Part shown: one piece after another, positions 51,770 to 60,503 of the stretch
Layout: each line of letters starts with the position of its first letter
How positions within the stretch are numbered: the first letter of the stretch is position 1
Source of the DNA: Amblyomma americanum
Lineage: Eukaryota > Arthropoda > Arachnida > Ixodida > Ixodidae
Length of the DNA stretch: 64,000 nucleotides
Reading direction: 5' to 3'
Assembly (NCBI RefSeq): GCF_052857255.1
Contig: NC_135498.1
Span: 88,764,257-88,828,256 of the forward strand
The notes under the pieces: generated by a model
Seen by the model: the letters and a program-made list of their open reading frames with translations, nothing else
Databases searched by the model: none
What the model was told of the DNA's origin: nothing
Position numbers and translations under genes: made by a program

Positions 51770-52395
51770 TTGTGGAGGTTCTTACCGGGGCCGTTAACCG
51801 CCTTTGAGACCAGTGAAGTTACCGATGCTGTGCGTGTTTGGCCCGTCTGGGTTGGCGAAAAGAATGCCAGATCCAGGTCGAGAACGCGCAATGAAAACAA
51901 CGGGTTCCAGGAACGCAGAGGGGACTTCCCAATCCTGGCGAGCGAAAACAAGAAGCAAGATCTCGACCAGCCACAGCAGAGACCGGAGAAGAAGGTGAGC
52001 TGGCCAATTGGACATGACTGTGCAACCACTGTGTCACACTCTACGGCAATGCAACTTGAGGACAGGATAGTAAAACTAGAAGAGACTTGGTCAAAGCGAT
52101 AGAAGAGTTAAGGAACTAGAGGAACAAACACGAATCTTAAGGCAGAAATCGAAAGACTAAAAGCGCAATACATGAACGCACTAAAAAACATCGAACACGC
52201 CAGGAAGCCCGTGTCCATAACGGAGGGCGAAAAAGTCGGAACGTACCAAACTTAGGATGGATTCCGCAGAAACGGTCGCCATAAAAGCGGCACAAAATCA
52301 ACAACAAGAAATCAAAGAACTATGCCAGGAGATGGTGAGAGCAACTATAATCACAATAATTAAGCACCATGTCAAGGTTAATGAAGACCTAGCGA
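51770..52395 (+). pseudogene. I-type LINE ORF1 C-terminal fragment
   Basis: The plus strand encodes an Arg/Ser/Asn-rich segment (KNARSRSRTRNENNGFQERR), KKQDLDQPQQRPEKKVSW with the K-K-V-S-W motif also seen at 31230, then helix-forming sequence (MQLEDRIVKLEETWSKR, a stop, ELEEQTRIL, QQQEIKELCQEMVRATI, VNEDLAKMG). This matches the RS-rich plus coiled-coil C-terminus of I-type ORF1 proteins. Broken by stops and frameshifts. Confidence 0.55.
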
Positions 52396-52404
52396 AAATG
52401 GGCG

Positions 52405-52495
52405 GGAGTAGCCGAGCGCCCTAACCATGCACTGAGCCACCTGCGCGGGTTATTGAAAATTGAAAGTTGGATTTTGAGGAAAGGCACGACGCAGC
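52405..52495 (-). mobile_element. SINE family A pieces (minus): head then tail
   Basis: GAGTAGCCGAGCGCCCTAAC ... ACTGAGCCACCTGCGCGGG is a head fragment (to 52450). ATTGAAAATTGAAAGTTGG and TTTGAGGAAAGGCACGACGC is a separate tail fragment. Confidence 0.6.
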
Positions 52496-52589
52496 GCAGC
52501 GGCGCTACTCCTGTGGCTCAGTGCTACTAGTGTCGCATGCGCAGTAGTGACTAGGCAGCGAGAGCGAGAAATATGCGCGGCGAAACGCG

Positions 52590-53233
52590 CGTTGCGACGT
52601 CATGTGCCTCCTCAGAGTACTGCGATGGCGAAATCGCAAGTTCACGGCCAGTAAAGCTTTCGCTTTAAAAATAACTATTACTGAGTGTGTGTTTTTGGGA
52701 GTTTCGGAGTGCCGTATCCTTCCCCGGCCGGCAAGGCGCGCCGTGGAGACACAGGAAAGCGGACGCTTTCTTCCTTCACCACGGGCGAGTAGCGAGGTCA
52801 GCTCTAGAGTGCTGCGCCGCCTTCTTCCTCAAATAGGTAGCAAGCGCGCACCTCCAGGCGCCATCGGAGCGGTCGCTGATTGGCCGAATGTGATAACGGG
52901 AAAGTGCACCGAGATCGGCGGGTACAGGCGGGTACAACGAGAGGAGCTGGGGTAAATATACAACCCATCTTTCCTGTTTGTTGTCGCCATCTTGCCCCGT
53001 CAGCCGCTCGACCAAGCCAGACGGCAAGGGTCACGGATCAAGCAGCCAGCGATTTTGGGAGATCCCAAAAAACGTTTCGCCCCGGGCAAAGCGTTCTGTT
53101 CCGTGTTGTGTTTATTTCTCATTTCCGCTGCGCCGCCGTGCGAACAGCTACGAGTGGTGTGCGATACCGGGACCTCGGAATTCACGGCCTAGACATCAAA
53201 TGAGGTTAAATGGCCTAGTAAGAACCCTCCAAC
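52590..53233 (+). repeat. Probable 5' LTR of a retroelement
   Basis: Ends just upstream of a tRNA-Lys-like primer-binding site. Contains a TATA-like TAAATATA (52953-52960) and a CGCCATCTTG initiator-region element (52986). The start is not resolvable; TTTCGCTTTAAAAATAACTA at 52660 may be the end of a neighbouring repeat. No second LTR lies in the window, so boundaries are uncertain. Confidence 0.4.
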
Positions 53234-53250
53234 GGGCGCCCAACGTGGGC
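53234..53250 (+). promoter_or_regulatory. Primer-binding site, tRNA-Lys type
   Basis: GGGCGCCCAACGTGGGC closely matches the tRNA-Lys1,2 primer-binding consensus TGGCGCCCAACGTGGGGC known from retroviruses and some LTR retrotransposons, differing at the first base and by one missing G. Confidence 0.55.
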
Positions 53251-53640
53251 AACCTCTTATGATGAGGGACGCTAGTCAATTCGGTTCGTGGAATGCTCGC
53301 CCGGACTTAAACAGCGTTAGGTCTGACCCGAACTCGGAGTTGCTAGCAAGGCTAAGATACTTTCCTGATAGGGAGACGAGCGGAATAGCAGCATGAGAGA
53401 ATTGCCGCGCATGCTACGTTTATCATGAACTCTTAATCGATACACCTTTGGAAGGTGAACCTACGAGGTCAGCACATGAGCAGCGAGACCGAGCCGCCCG
53501 CGGAGAATAGCAAGCCAGAAGCGAGTGAATGCGGAAGCCTGAAGGGTGGTCGGATTTTTCGTGTATGTAGTTGTAAATATTTTCTGTTCTATAGCTTTGG
53601 CTCTGGGAGCCGGGTGCCGTAATCAGCTGATTTGCATTGC
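53251..53640 (+). other. Retroelement leader and short ORF, truncated
   Basis: A ~225-nt leader leads to ATG at 53476 (SSETEPPAENSKPEASECGS), which stops after about 48 codons where the sequence runs into the LINE 3' tail near 53640. Probably the start of a gag gene cut off by a later insertion or deletion. Confidence 0.35.
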
Positions 53641-55760
53641 AGCCAGGAGGAGGAGGAAGGCAGGGAGGTCAACCAGGCGAATAGCCGGTTTGCTACCATG
53701 CACGGGGGGAAAGAGGTTAGGAAGAAAAAGATGAAGGAGAAAATACAGTTAGGGGAAATTAAAGTCACACTAGGTCAGAAGTCCACAAAAAGCGGAGCAG
53801 TGCCTTGGAGGCGTTCACCGCCGATGACCACCGTGGCCAGTGGCTGAGTTTTCGTCAGTGGGCGAAGGTCTAGATGCTCCAGTGCACGGCAGAGAGACTG
53901 TCTTTCGGCGCTGTAGGCAGGGCATTCACAAAGAATGTGGGCTATATTTTCATCACATCGGCAGATGGCACATGCCGGGCTATCAGCCATACCTATTAAG
54001 AATGAGTAATGCTTGATGAAAGCTACACCAAGCCACAGGTGACACAATAAAGTTGCTTCACGTCATGGCAGGCCGGGTGGAAGACGAAGCTTCAGATGTG
54101 GGTCCAAGGTTTTTAAACGCGAATCCGAGAATTGGCCTGAATTCCATGCGGCAAGCGTGATGTCCCGCGACGTGGGCCTACCCGCTGCGTCTGCTCTCGA
54201 GATGAGGATGGACACACAATCGCCCTCGTGGGGAGGAGTTTGCGCGGCCTCGTCCGCGCGGTGGTTGCCTGCGAAGCTGCTGTGTCTTGGCAGCCATTGG
54301 TAAATATAGTGCCCTTTGATGATGGCTGTGTGGTGGAGCTCTCGGAGTTCCGCGACAAATTATTCATGGGGCCCATTACGAAGAGCAGATTGTAACGCTG
54401 GGAGGGCTTCTTTTGAATCGGTGAAAACCGACAATTGCTGGGGTGTTCCTTTATTGATATGCTTAATGGCGTCACGAATAGCAGTAAGTTCTGCACCAGG
54501 CGATGAAGTCAGGTGTGATGTCTTCACTTTCTTAACTATGGTCTTTACGGGGATGGCTACGGAGCCCGAGGAACTGGAAGAGGTCACTGAGCCATCGGTG
54601 TATATGTGCAGTCGTTGTTCGTGATTCTCATGCAAATGTTCTAGAGTGGTCTGTTTTAGTGCTGTCGTCGATAAATCAGCCTTGTTTTTGATTCCCGGTA
54701 TGGAAAAAAGCACACGAGGTTGGTGCAGACTCCATAATGGAGAAGACGGTCTAGAGGCTGGTGTAAATTGGGTTGGTAAGGAGTCGCGATGGGCATCAAT
54801 AATTTTCGCAAACGATGTACTCTGCCGGTTAGCAGGAAGACTGCCAAGATGGTGTGCGGGAATCCGAGAGAAGTGAAGAATATGCACGCTCAGGGTTTCG
54901 ATTGTGACATAGGCAGTCACTGGATTCTCTTGAGCGATGAGTACTGTCGCGGCTGTAGACGCGCATTTTGGCAGTCCTATGCACGTCCGAAGAGCTGGAG
55001 CCTGAACACTTTGCAGACACCGTATGTTCGTTTCCTCAAGTTTTCTAGTGCAGGAATACTGTACCGAAGGAATCCCATGAATAATGCGGTGTACAGCTGG
55101 AGCATCGACTGCACTGATGCTCCCTACGACTTCCCCCCGAGAAAGGAGAGAAAATGAACGATCGATGTCAGTCACCTTTTCATGTACGAGACATGCAGGC
55201 TCCAAGTTAGATTAAGATCGATGATTACTCCAAAGAAGCGATGGCTTCTTTCGTAGGGTATTTTTGACCCATTTATGCGTACATGGTAATGGGACATGCT
55301 CTTGCGTTTTAAAGGCAAAAACGAAACCTTTTTAAGTAGAACTCTCCACACTTTGCAGGCGGAGGCAGGCCGCAAGATTGCTTGCGGCCTTTTGAAGCCT
55401 TGCTCGACCTTGTGGCCACGTAACTCCTGATGCCCAGATGCAAGTATCGTCTGCATAGACGGAGACTCGCCGACTGTGGTAGTACATCGACAAGGCCGAC
55501 AAGCGAAAGATTGAAAAGCGTTGGGCTGAGCACTCCTCCCTTTGGGACCCCACGGGAAGTGTAATGTGAAGATGTTGATCCGACCTCAGTCTGCATAAAA
55601 AGCGGTCGGTTGGATAGATAACTGCGTATCCAGCAGAACACGTGACCGCCAAGTTCTGCAGCTTCCAGAGAGTCCAAAATAGCTTGATGAGTGAAGTTAT
55701 GATACGGCCCTTAAAATTTGCAGCCAGGATTTCAGGAAAAGCACCGGGGCGCTCCGACAC
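53641..55760 (-). pseudogene. LINE (minus), 5'-truncated: reverse transcriptase, RNase H, 3' UTR
   Basis: From 55740 down: a degraded motif A region, HQAILDSLEAAELGGHVFCW, GGVLSPTLFNLSLVGLVDVL, a frame change to RRVSVYADDTCIWASGVT (Y-A-D-D intact, about 55475), then INGSKIPYERSHRFFGVIID. Next come the connection, ALRTCIGLPKCASTAATVLI, RNase H with HIYTDGSVTSSSSSGSVAIP (Asp), PGAELTAIRDAI (Glu), LSVFTDSKEALPAL (Asp), a stop at 54360, then degraded QWLPRHSSFAGNHRADEAA. The C-terminal zinc tail CAICRCDENIAHILCECPAY ends at 53775. The 3' UTR ends in a CCTCC-rich tail near 53645. Several frameshifts. A family distinct from the I-type copies above. Confidence 0.85.
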
Positions 55761-56500
55761 TGCGGGAAGCGGTGGGCGCCGTTTCGCTCAGAAGTTGCTG
55801 GTGTTGCAGCGAGCGAGTTTAGGGTCACCTGGGCAGAAACGTATCTTCTCGTGGCGTTGTGTTCTAGCTTTTGTCCTTAGCCCTATGTTGGCACCGGCAA
55901 GTGTCACAGCGAGTAGGCCTAAGGCTTTGGGGAGCTGCCTGCCGCTTTTGGGACGACGTAGTCGTACCATGGCTCAAGCACGCGCAAACTGGTTTGCTTG
56001 TTTTATATGAACCTCGCTAGAGCCGAGAAGTCTCACTCAACTATAGAGAGGCTACTTTGTTCAAACGAGCTTCGTTTTTTACCTCTGCTAAGCGAATTCA
56101 TAATTTCACGGAAGCAGAGACGCTAACGCAGTTCAAGTGAGCTTAAAAGCGAACCGCGAATGTGCTTCGACCGAAGAGAGCCAGCTACGTTCAAATGAAC
56201 AGAGCGTTTGGGCGGTGCCGGAGAGAATTGTTTGGCACTCGCTTTGCCAAATGGTCAGTTTGAGTGGTCTCCATTGCGTTTGATTCAAACTTTTGGAGAT
56301 CATAGGAGCGAAATGCAGCGTTCAAGAGAAGCTGCCAGTCCTGCTGTCCATTGTATGGGTTGTGCCCCAAGGGCGGTGCGGGCTTTGCACTATTATTTTT
56401 AATTATTCTTATGGCCCACTCTAATACATGTCCATATTATGGGTCCATGCCTGCTCTCTTGCGGCCCTGAGTCATCGAGCTGCGGAGCCTACTCCGGCGA
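55761..56500. other. No recognisable feature
   Basis: No domain or known repeat recognised. Sequence near 56000-56220 has short TTCAAA/GAAGC repeats. Confidence 0.4.
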
Positions 56501-57350
56501 GAAGTTTGCAGCGGCTACGAGAGCGGGATCCGCCCCCCCCCCCCCCACCTCCTACCTTCCATCAAAGGTGTTTTAGCGCGAACACCCTCCTGGCACGTTA
56601 GTTTTGAATGCCTGCTGCGGAACAAGGACAGGTGCCCGGTGACCATACTGTTCATCGCATGACCACGGCACCCAGCCTGTACGAGCTCACCTGCAGTCGT
56701 CACCGCACCGCTCGTGGACACTTCGTCGTTGGCATCCATGGATGAGTTGAAACGTATGCCAACGTTTAAAGAGAGAGGGATATAGAGGACCTGTTTCTCA
56801 CCTCCATTTCGGCGCTGCCCATCTCAACCATGGTGCACCAGGACAGCACCGGCTTGGCGAGGAGCAAAATCTCTCTTATGGGGGAAGCGAAAGCACCGAC
56901 GGGAGCGCCACCTCGTAGCTTACGCGGATTTCTGAGGAGCCGTTGGGTGGCTCTTAGGGCAGTGCGGAGCGTCATGAGCGGTTGCAGCCACCCGCTATCG
57001 TCCCCTTCCACGGCAGGCGCACGGAGACCCGTTGTGCCTTGCCGCTGGACTTCTGGTTCGAGACTGCGAAGTGAGCGCAGCAAACGCGCGCTCTCGGAAA
57101 TTTCCCCAGCAAATGCTCGTGAACGGCTTTGCCCCAAGAATGCGGCGCGCACGGGAAAACCTGGCCGCCATTATTGGCGCATACAAACATACGCCGCCGA
57201 TACTTCTGAAGTCGCGCCCCTACCCTAGCCGGTAAGTCGGAAGTCTTTCTTACGTAGCCTACTATTTTCGAGGGATGCCTCGTTGATGCTCTGCGGCTAG
57301 CTGGCCCGCTCTTTGTATTGTTTGAAATTGTAATAAAAACATATGAGTGA
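56501..57350 (+). other. GC-rich candidate transcribed segment, unidentified
   Basis: A plus frame from ATG 56830 to 57228 (132 codons, Arg/Ser/Ala-rich, no domain) is followed by AATAAAAA at 57331-57338. An overlapping plus frame meets a donor-like CCG|GTAAGT at 57229. GGCCGCCATTATTGGCGC at 57165-57182 resembles a YY1-type element. The minus strand is also open (57190-56972). It could be a host exon, a CpG-island promoter or a retrocopy. A C14 run sits at about 56533-56546. Confidence 0.25.
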
Positions 57351-57639
57351 TAACGCTTTGTCGTCCTTTCCCTTTGTTCCCTCGAGCACGAACCCCTCCG
57401 CCGTTATCGAGCAGAAATTGTGCATCCGCGGTGGGGGAGTGTGGGGGGCGGAAGGATGTCCCCGCACAATTTTTCCACATGTGTCAGTATGGGCATCTAT
57501 GGAAATCGCCAGTCACTCGGGAAACGCAGCCAGGGAGATGCAGCTTTTCGCTTTCGACCAGGGTCAACCAGAGCTAAACTGCCAGCAATTTTTTTTCCAT
57601 CGCTAACGTAGAGCAATCATTGCCAGAGAAAACCAAAGG
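57351..57639. other. No recognisable feature
   Basis: Open on several frames but without motifs. Confidence 0.35.
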
Positions 57640-57646
57640 GCTACTT

Positions 57647-57735
57647 TTCCGGAGTTCCCGGGTCCGAACCCGACTATGGCGGCTGCGTTTCGATGGAGGA
57701 AAAACGCTATGGCGCCCGTGTGCTGTACTATACCA
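57647..57735 (+). mobile_element. SINE family A fragment (plus)
   Basis: TCCGGAGTTCCCGGGTCCGA, then GCGTTTCGATGGAGGAAAAA and CGCCCGTGTGCTGTACTATA, covering the 3' half of the head and the first body block. The 3' body continues after a ~240-bp interruption at 57975. Confidence 0.8.
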
Positions 57736-57974
57736 CTGCCCGTTGCTGCTACTGCTTCCGCTGATAGGAAGAAAGAATAGGAAAGCGCAACGGCCTGGTA
57801 ATGGTTCAAGCCGAATCACGTAGTCTGCAGTCTGCTGGGCGCTGAAAGTAGGAGAGTTAAAGGACAGGAGAGCAAAGAGAAAGAAAAGGCACGCGCTATT
57901 ATGCCCCTGCCGATCCCATAGGCAGTGAAATAACGGGCTGACCCGTGACAGAGTGCTTCAATGCAAGCACTCTG
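57736..57974. other. Sequence between two SINE pieces
   Basis: Unassigned. It may be an insertion into one family-A SINE, because the piece before ends at GCTGTACTATA and the piece after starts at TCTGCACGTTGAAGATCCCC. No target duplication is visible. Confidence 0.4.
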
Positions 57975-58135
57975 TCATCTGCACGTTGAAGATCCCCAGG
58001 TGGTCGAAATTATTCCGGAGACCTCCACTACGACACCACTTTCTTCTTTTTTTCTTTCACCTTCTCCTTTATCCCGTGCCTTATGCCGCGGTTGAGGTGT
58101 ACACCGATATGTGAGACAGATACTGCGCCATTTAC
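57975..58135 (+). mobile_element. SINE family A 3' half (plus)
   Basis: CACGTTGAAGATCCCCAGGT, GAAATTATTCCGGAGACC, pyrimidine tract and GAGACAGATACTGCGCCATT. Confidence 0.85.
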
Positions 58136-58137
58136 TG

Positions 58138-58225
58138 ATTACCTACTGATTCGGAGAACCCTGGTTCGAACTCGACCGCGGCGTCAGCTTTTCGATGGAG
58201 GTGAAAGGCAGGTAGGTAGGCGAAA
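58138..58225 (+). mobile_element. SINE family A head fragment (plus)
   Basis: ACTGATTCGGAGAACCCTGG, TTCGAACTCGACCGCGGCG and TTTTCGATGGAGGTGAAAGG; ends abruptly. Confidence 0.65.
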
Positions 58226-58229
58226 ACTT

Positions 58230-59045
58230 TTTTGATGAGCCTTATGGAAGAGTTACTTCTTTGGGTTGGTCTGGCTCTTCACCCCTGGTGGTGGTCAACA
58301 ATCCATGACGTGCGGTGAACTGTCCAACTCACTCTACCAGCCGCCTTTGTGAGGCCGGTTCGGACCCGGAGACCGCAATCTCCAAACTCTCTTTGTGCGT
58401 GAGGTTCCAGCGAGATGGTAGTTGGAATTCTCAGCAGAGATATAACATGAGGTCAAACTTGGCTCTCGGAGCCCCACAAAGATTGCGTTCGGGTCTGTAT
58501 TGGCCTAAGTGGATAAGGACTAACAAAGCGGGGGAAGGGAATGTGCGAGCCTGGAGCCACGGCCGCTTGATGCCAAGCGCAAACCTCACTTCGCACTTTC
58601 CATCAAGAGGCCGCGCTGGAGCGGTCTCCGGGTAGTTTGTCGTTTTTCGATAGGAAGATATGTGGTGGAGGATAGACGGGGCTGCTCCCTGTAATGGAGG
58701 GTTATTTCATGATTGGTTACGAGCCGGTCCCTAGCGATACTCCGGCCCTCGGTGTGCTCTGCTCGGTTGACGTACGCTCGAGAAAGAGATTGGGCCACTT
58801 TGTTGGCGGTGTTCCCTGCATGGGCTGCGCCCCCAAAGTATTTGAAATGCTCGGAGTTCTGTAGAGCAAGGGTTGAGAATTTTTCGGGTGGTAGAATGAA
58901 TCTGTCCCCATGCAAAATTCGTGATTGCTATTTTAGAGTCACTCAGAATGAGTGTGGCAACGGAGGAGGAAATGGGAAGTGCTATGGCTGCTTCTTCGGC
59001 TTCAGGTGAGGCTGTTGTCTAGATCGAGCATTAGGCTATGCGCTT
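58230..59045 (-). pseudogene. RNase H-type LINE 3' fragment (minus)
   Basis: Minus-strand frames give HAGNTANKVAQSLSRAYVNR and NHEITLHYREQPRLSSTTYL, the post-RNase H region, with an RNase H trace upstream (58920-59030). The 3' UTR ends at CACCCCTGGTGGTGGTCAAC (58278-58297, plus strand). The layout parallels the fragment at 4985-5990. Decayed. Confidence 0.6.
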
Positions 59046-59056
59046 GAGGTCATGTG

Positions 59057-59575
59057 AAACTCAAAGGCGCCCGTGTGCTGTGCGATGCCATTGCACGTTA
59101 ATGAAAAATTGTTTTTTTTTGTGGAGAAAGAAAATGGCGCAGTATCTGTCTCAGGTATCGCTGACACCTGTACCGCGCCGTGAGGGAAGTGATAAAGGAG
59201 GGAGCTAAAGAAAAAAGAGTAGAGGGCTCCGGAATAATTTCGACCACCTGGTGATCTTAAACGTGCAGTGACATCGCATAGCACACGGGCGCCTTGGCCC
59301 TTCGCCTTCATCGAAACGCGGCCGCCTTGGTCGGGTTCGAACCCGGGAACTCCGGATCAGTAGCCAAGCGCCCTAACTACTGAGCCACCACGGCGGGTGA
59401 TGTAAAAGATCCCTAGGTGGTGGAAATTATTCCGGAGGTCTCCAGTACGGCACCTCTTTCTTCTTTCACTCCCTCCTTTATCCCTTTTGTTTCGGCATGG
59501 TTCATGTGTACGCCGATATGTGAGACAGATACCACTCCATCTCCTTTGCCTAAAAAGCAATTTTCAATTTCTTCA
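59057..59575 (+). mobile_element. SINE family A (plus), split by an opposite SINE
   Basis: The 5' part is at 59057-59101 (CTCAAAGGCGCCCGTGTGCT ... TTGCACGTTAA). The 3' part is at 59398-59575 (GTAAAAGATCCCTAGGTGG to GAGACAGATACCACTCCATC). The break falls inside the GCACGTTAAAGATCCCC core, the same place as in the two other split SINEs. Confidence 0.85.
59102..59397 (-). mobile_element. SINE family A (minus), inserted in another SINE
   Basis: Full-length copy: T-rich tail complement, GAAAATGGCGCAGTATCTGT, body, GTCGGGTTCGAACCCGGGAA and head complement ACTACTGAGCCACCACGGCG. It lies between the two halves of a plus-strand SINE; the target duplication (around GTTAA/GTAAA) is eroded. Confidence 0.88.
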
Positions 59576-60290
59576 ACGTTTCTGAGATAGCAAACACCTT
59601 AATAAGAAGAAAATGCAAGCGTGTCGAGGGGACATATGCGCACGTATTGATTAATGTACTAAACTCTTAGGATATATGAAAAAATTGCCTTCAGTAACTA
59701 TTAACGTCGAAAAAATTGGCAGTTGCTTAGCTCGGCTATGCCGCAATATACGTAGCGAGAGCTTTCCCTGGCTGAGTTTGTTGTGGTCACTGTTGTGTTT
59801 AGCAAATAAGAGACATTGGGTATACGCTTCATTTATTCATTTCGCTTGACAGAGACGAAGAGTGCCCGTGCCCTATGATCTGTGAAATAGCACGCAGTGG
59901 TCTCAATTTTGTGGATACAGTATTTCGATTAAGCAGAGCCTCTTTAGTATACAAGCTCTATAGTAGATCCCCATTATGTAGTCTGGACGTGAGGGCCCGA
60001 AGCTAAATTAGTCAAAGTTTTTTTTTCATACACTAAGAGATCCCTGTTTTTTATTGAAATCATCCAAAGTCACACACAACTGTCAGACCGTGCCGTAGGC
60101 TGGTATACACGTGGCAACGCATCACTCGTCTTCTTGACAGATTTTCGCGGTGCAACATAGACTATTTGGATGATAATGCCGCTCTCCGGAGACCAAACAC
60201 AGCAGACTTCACCGTTATTCTTCGCGATCGAAGGGAGATGTCCGACGGCGGTGATACCTTGTTTCAGTTACACACAAACTCGCTGTACAC
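59576..60290. other. Unassigned; repeat E motif at 59717-59765
   Basis: Contains GGCAGTTGCTTAGCTCGGCT and ATGCCGCAATATACGTAGCG, a diverged partner of 37545-37590. Otherwise nothing recognised. The last four bases before 60295 (ATAC) are the gypsy target duplication. Confidence 0.4.
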
Positions 60291-60294
60291 ATAC

Positions 60295-60466
60295 TGTCAA
60301 GGCGTTTATTTGAAGCACAGGTCGGTTGGTCTTGGTTGACCGGCGACACGACGGGCACACTCACAGGCGTCGTTCGAAAAACCCAGCTGCACTTCGTCTG
60401 CTTCTTCGTTGTCCCGCTTGAACTCGTCCGCTTCTTCGCTGCGCTGCGCCTGTCGGTCCCATTACA
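60295..60466 (-). repeat. 3' LTR of the gypsy element
   Basis: 172 bp; plus strand TGTCAAGGCG ... CCCATTACA, i.e. TG...CA termini. Differs from the other LTR at two positions near 60449-60453 (GCGCCTGTCGG versus GTGCCTTTCGG). Confidence 0.95.
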
Positions 60467-60503
60467 ATTACTCTCCCTCCGAAAAAGGAGGCATCCTGGC
60501 GAC

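Noticed and set aside
56527..56547. C14 homopolymer as a G-quadruplex or regulatory element
   Set aside because: A single homopolymer run without the spaced G-tract pattern; likely replication slippage or sequencing-prone.
6140..59397. SINE heads as functional tRNA genes
   Set aside because: The heads continue into the family-A body without a terminator and recur many times with the same 3' body; only 34345-34416 has a proper cloverleaf and terminator.
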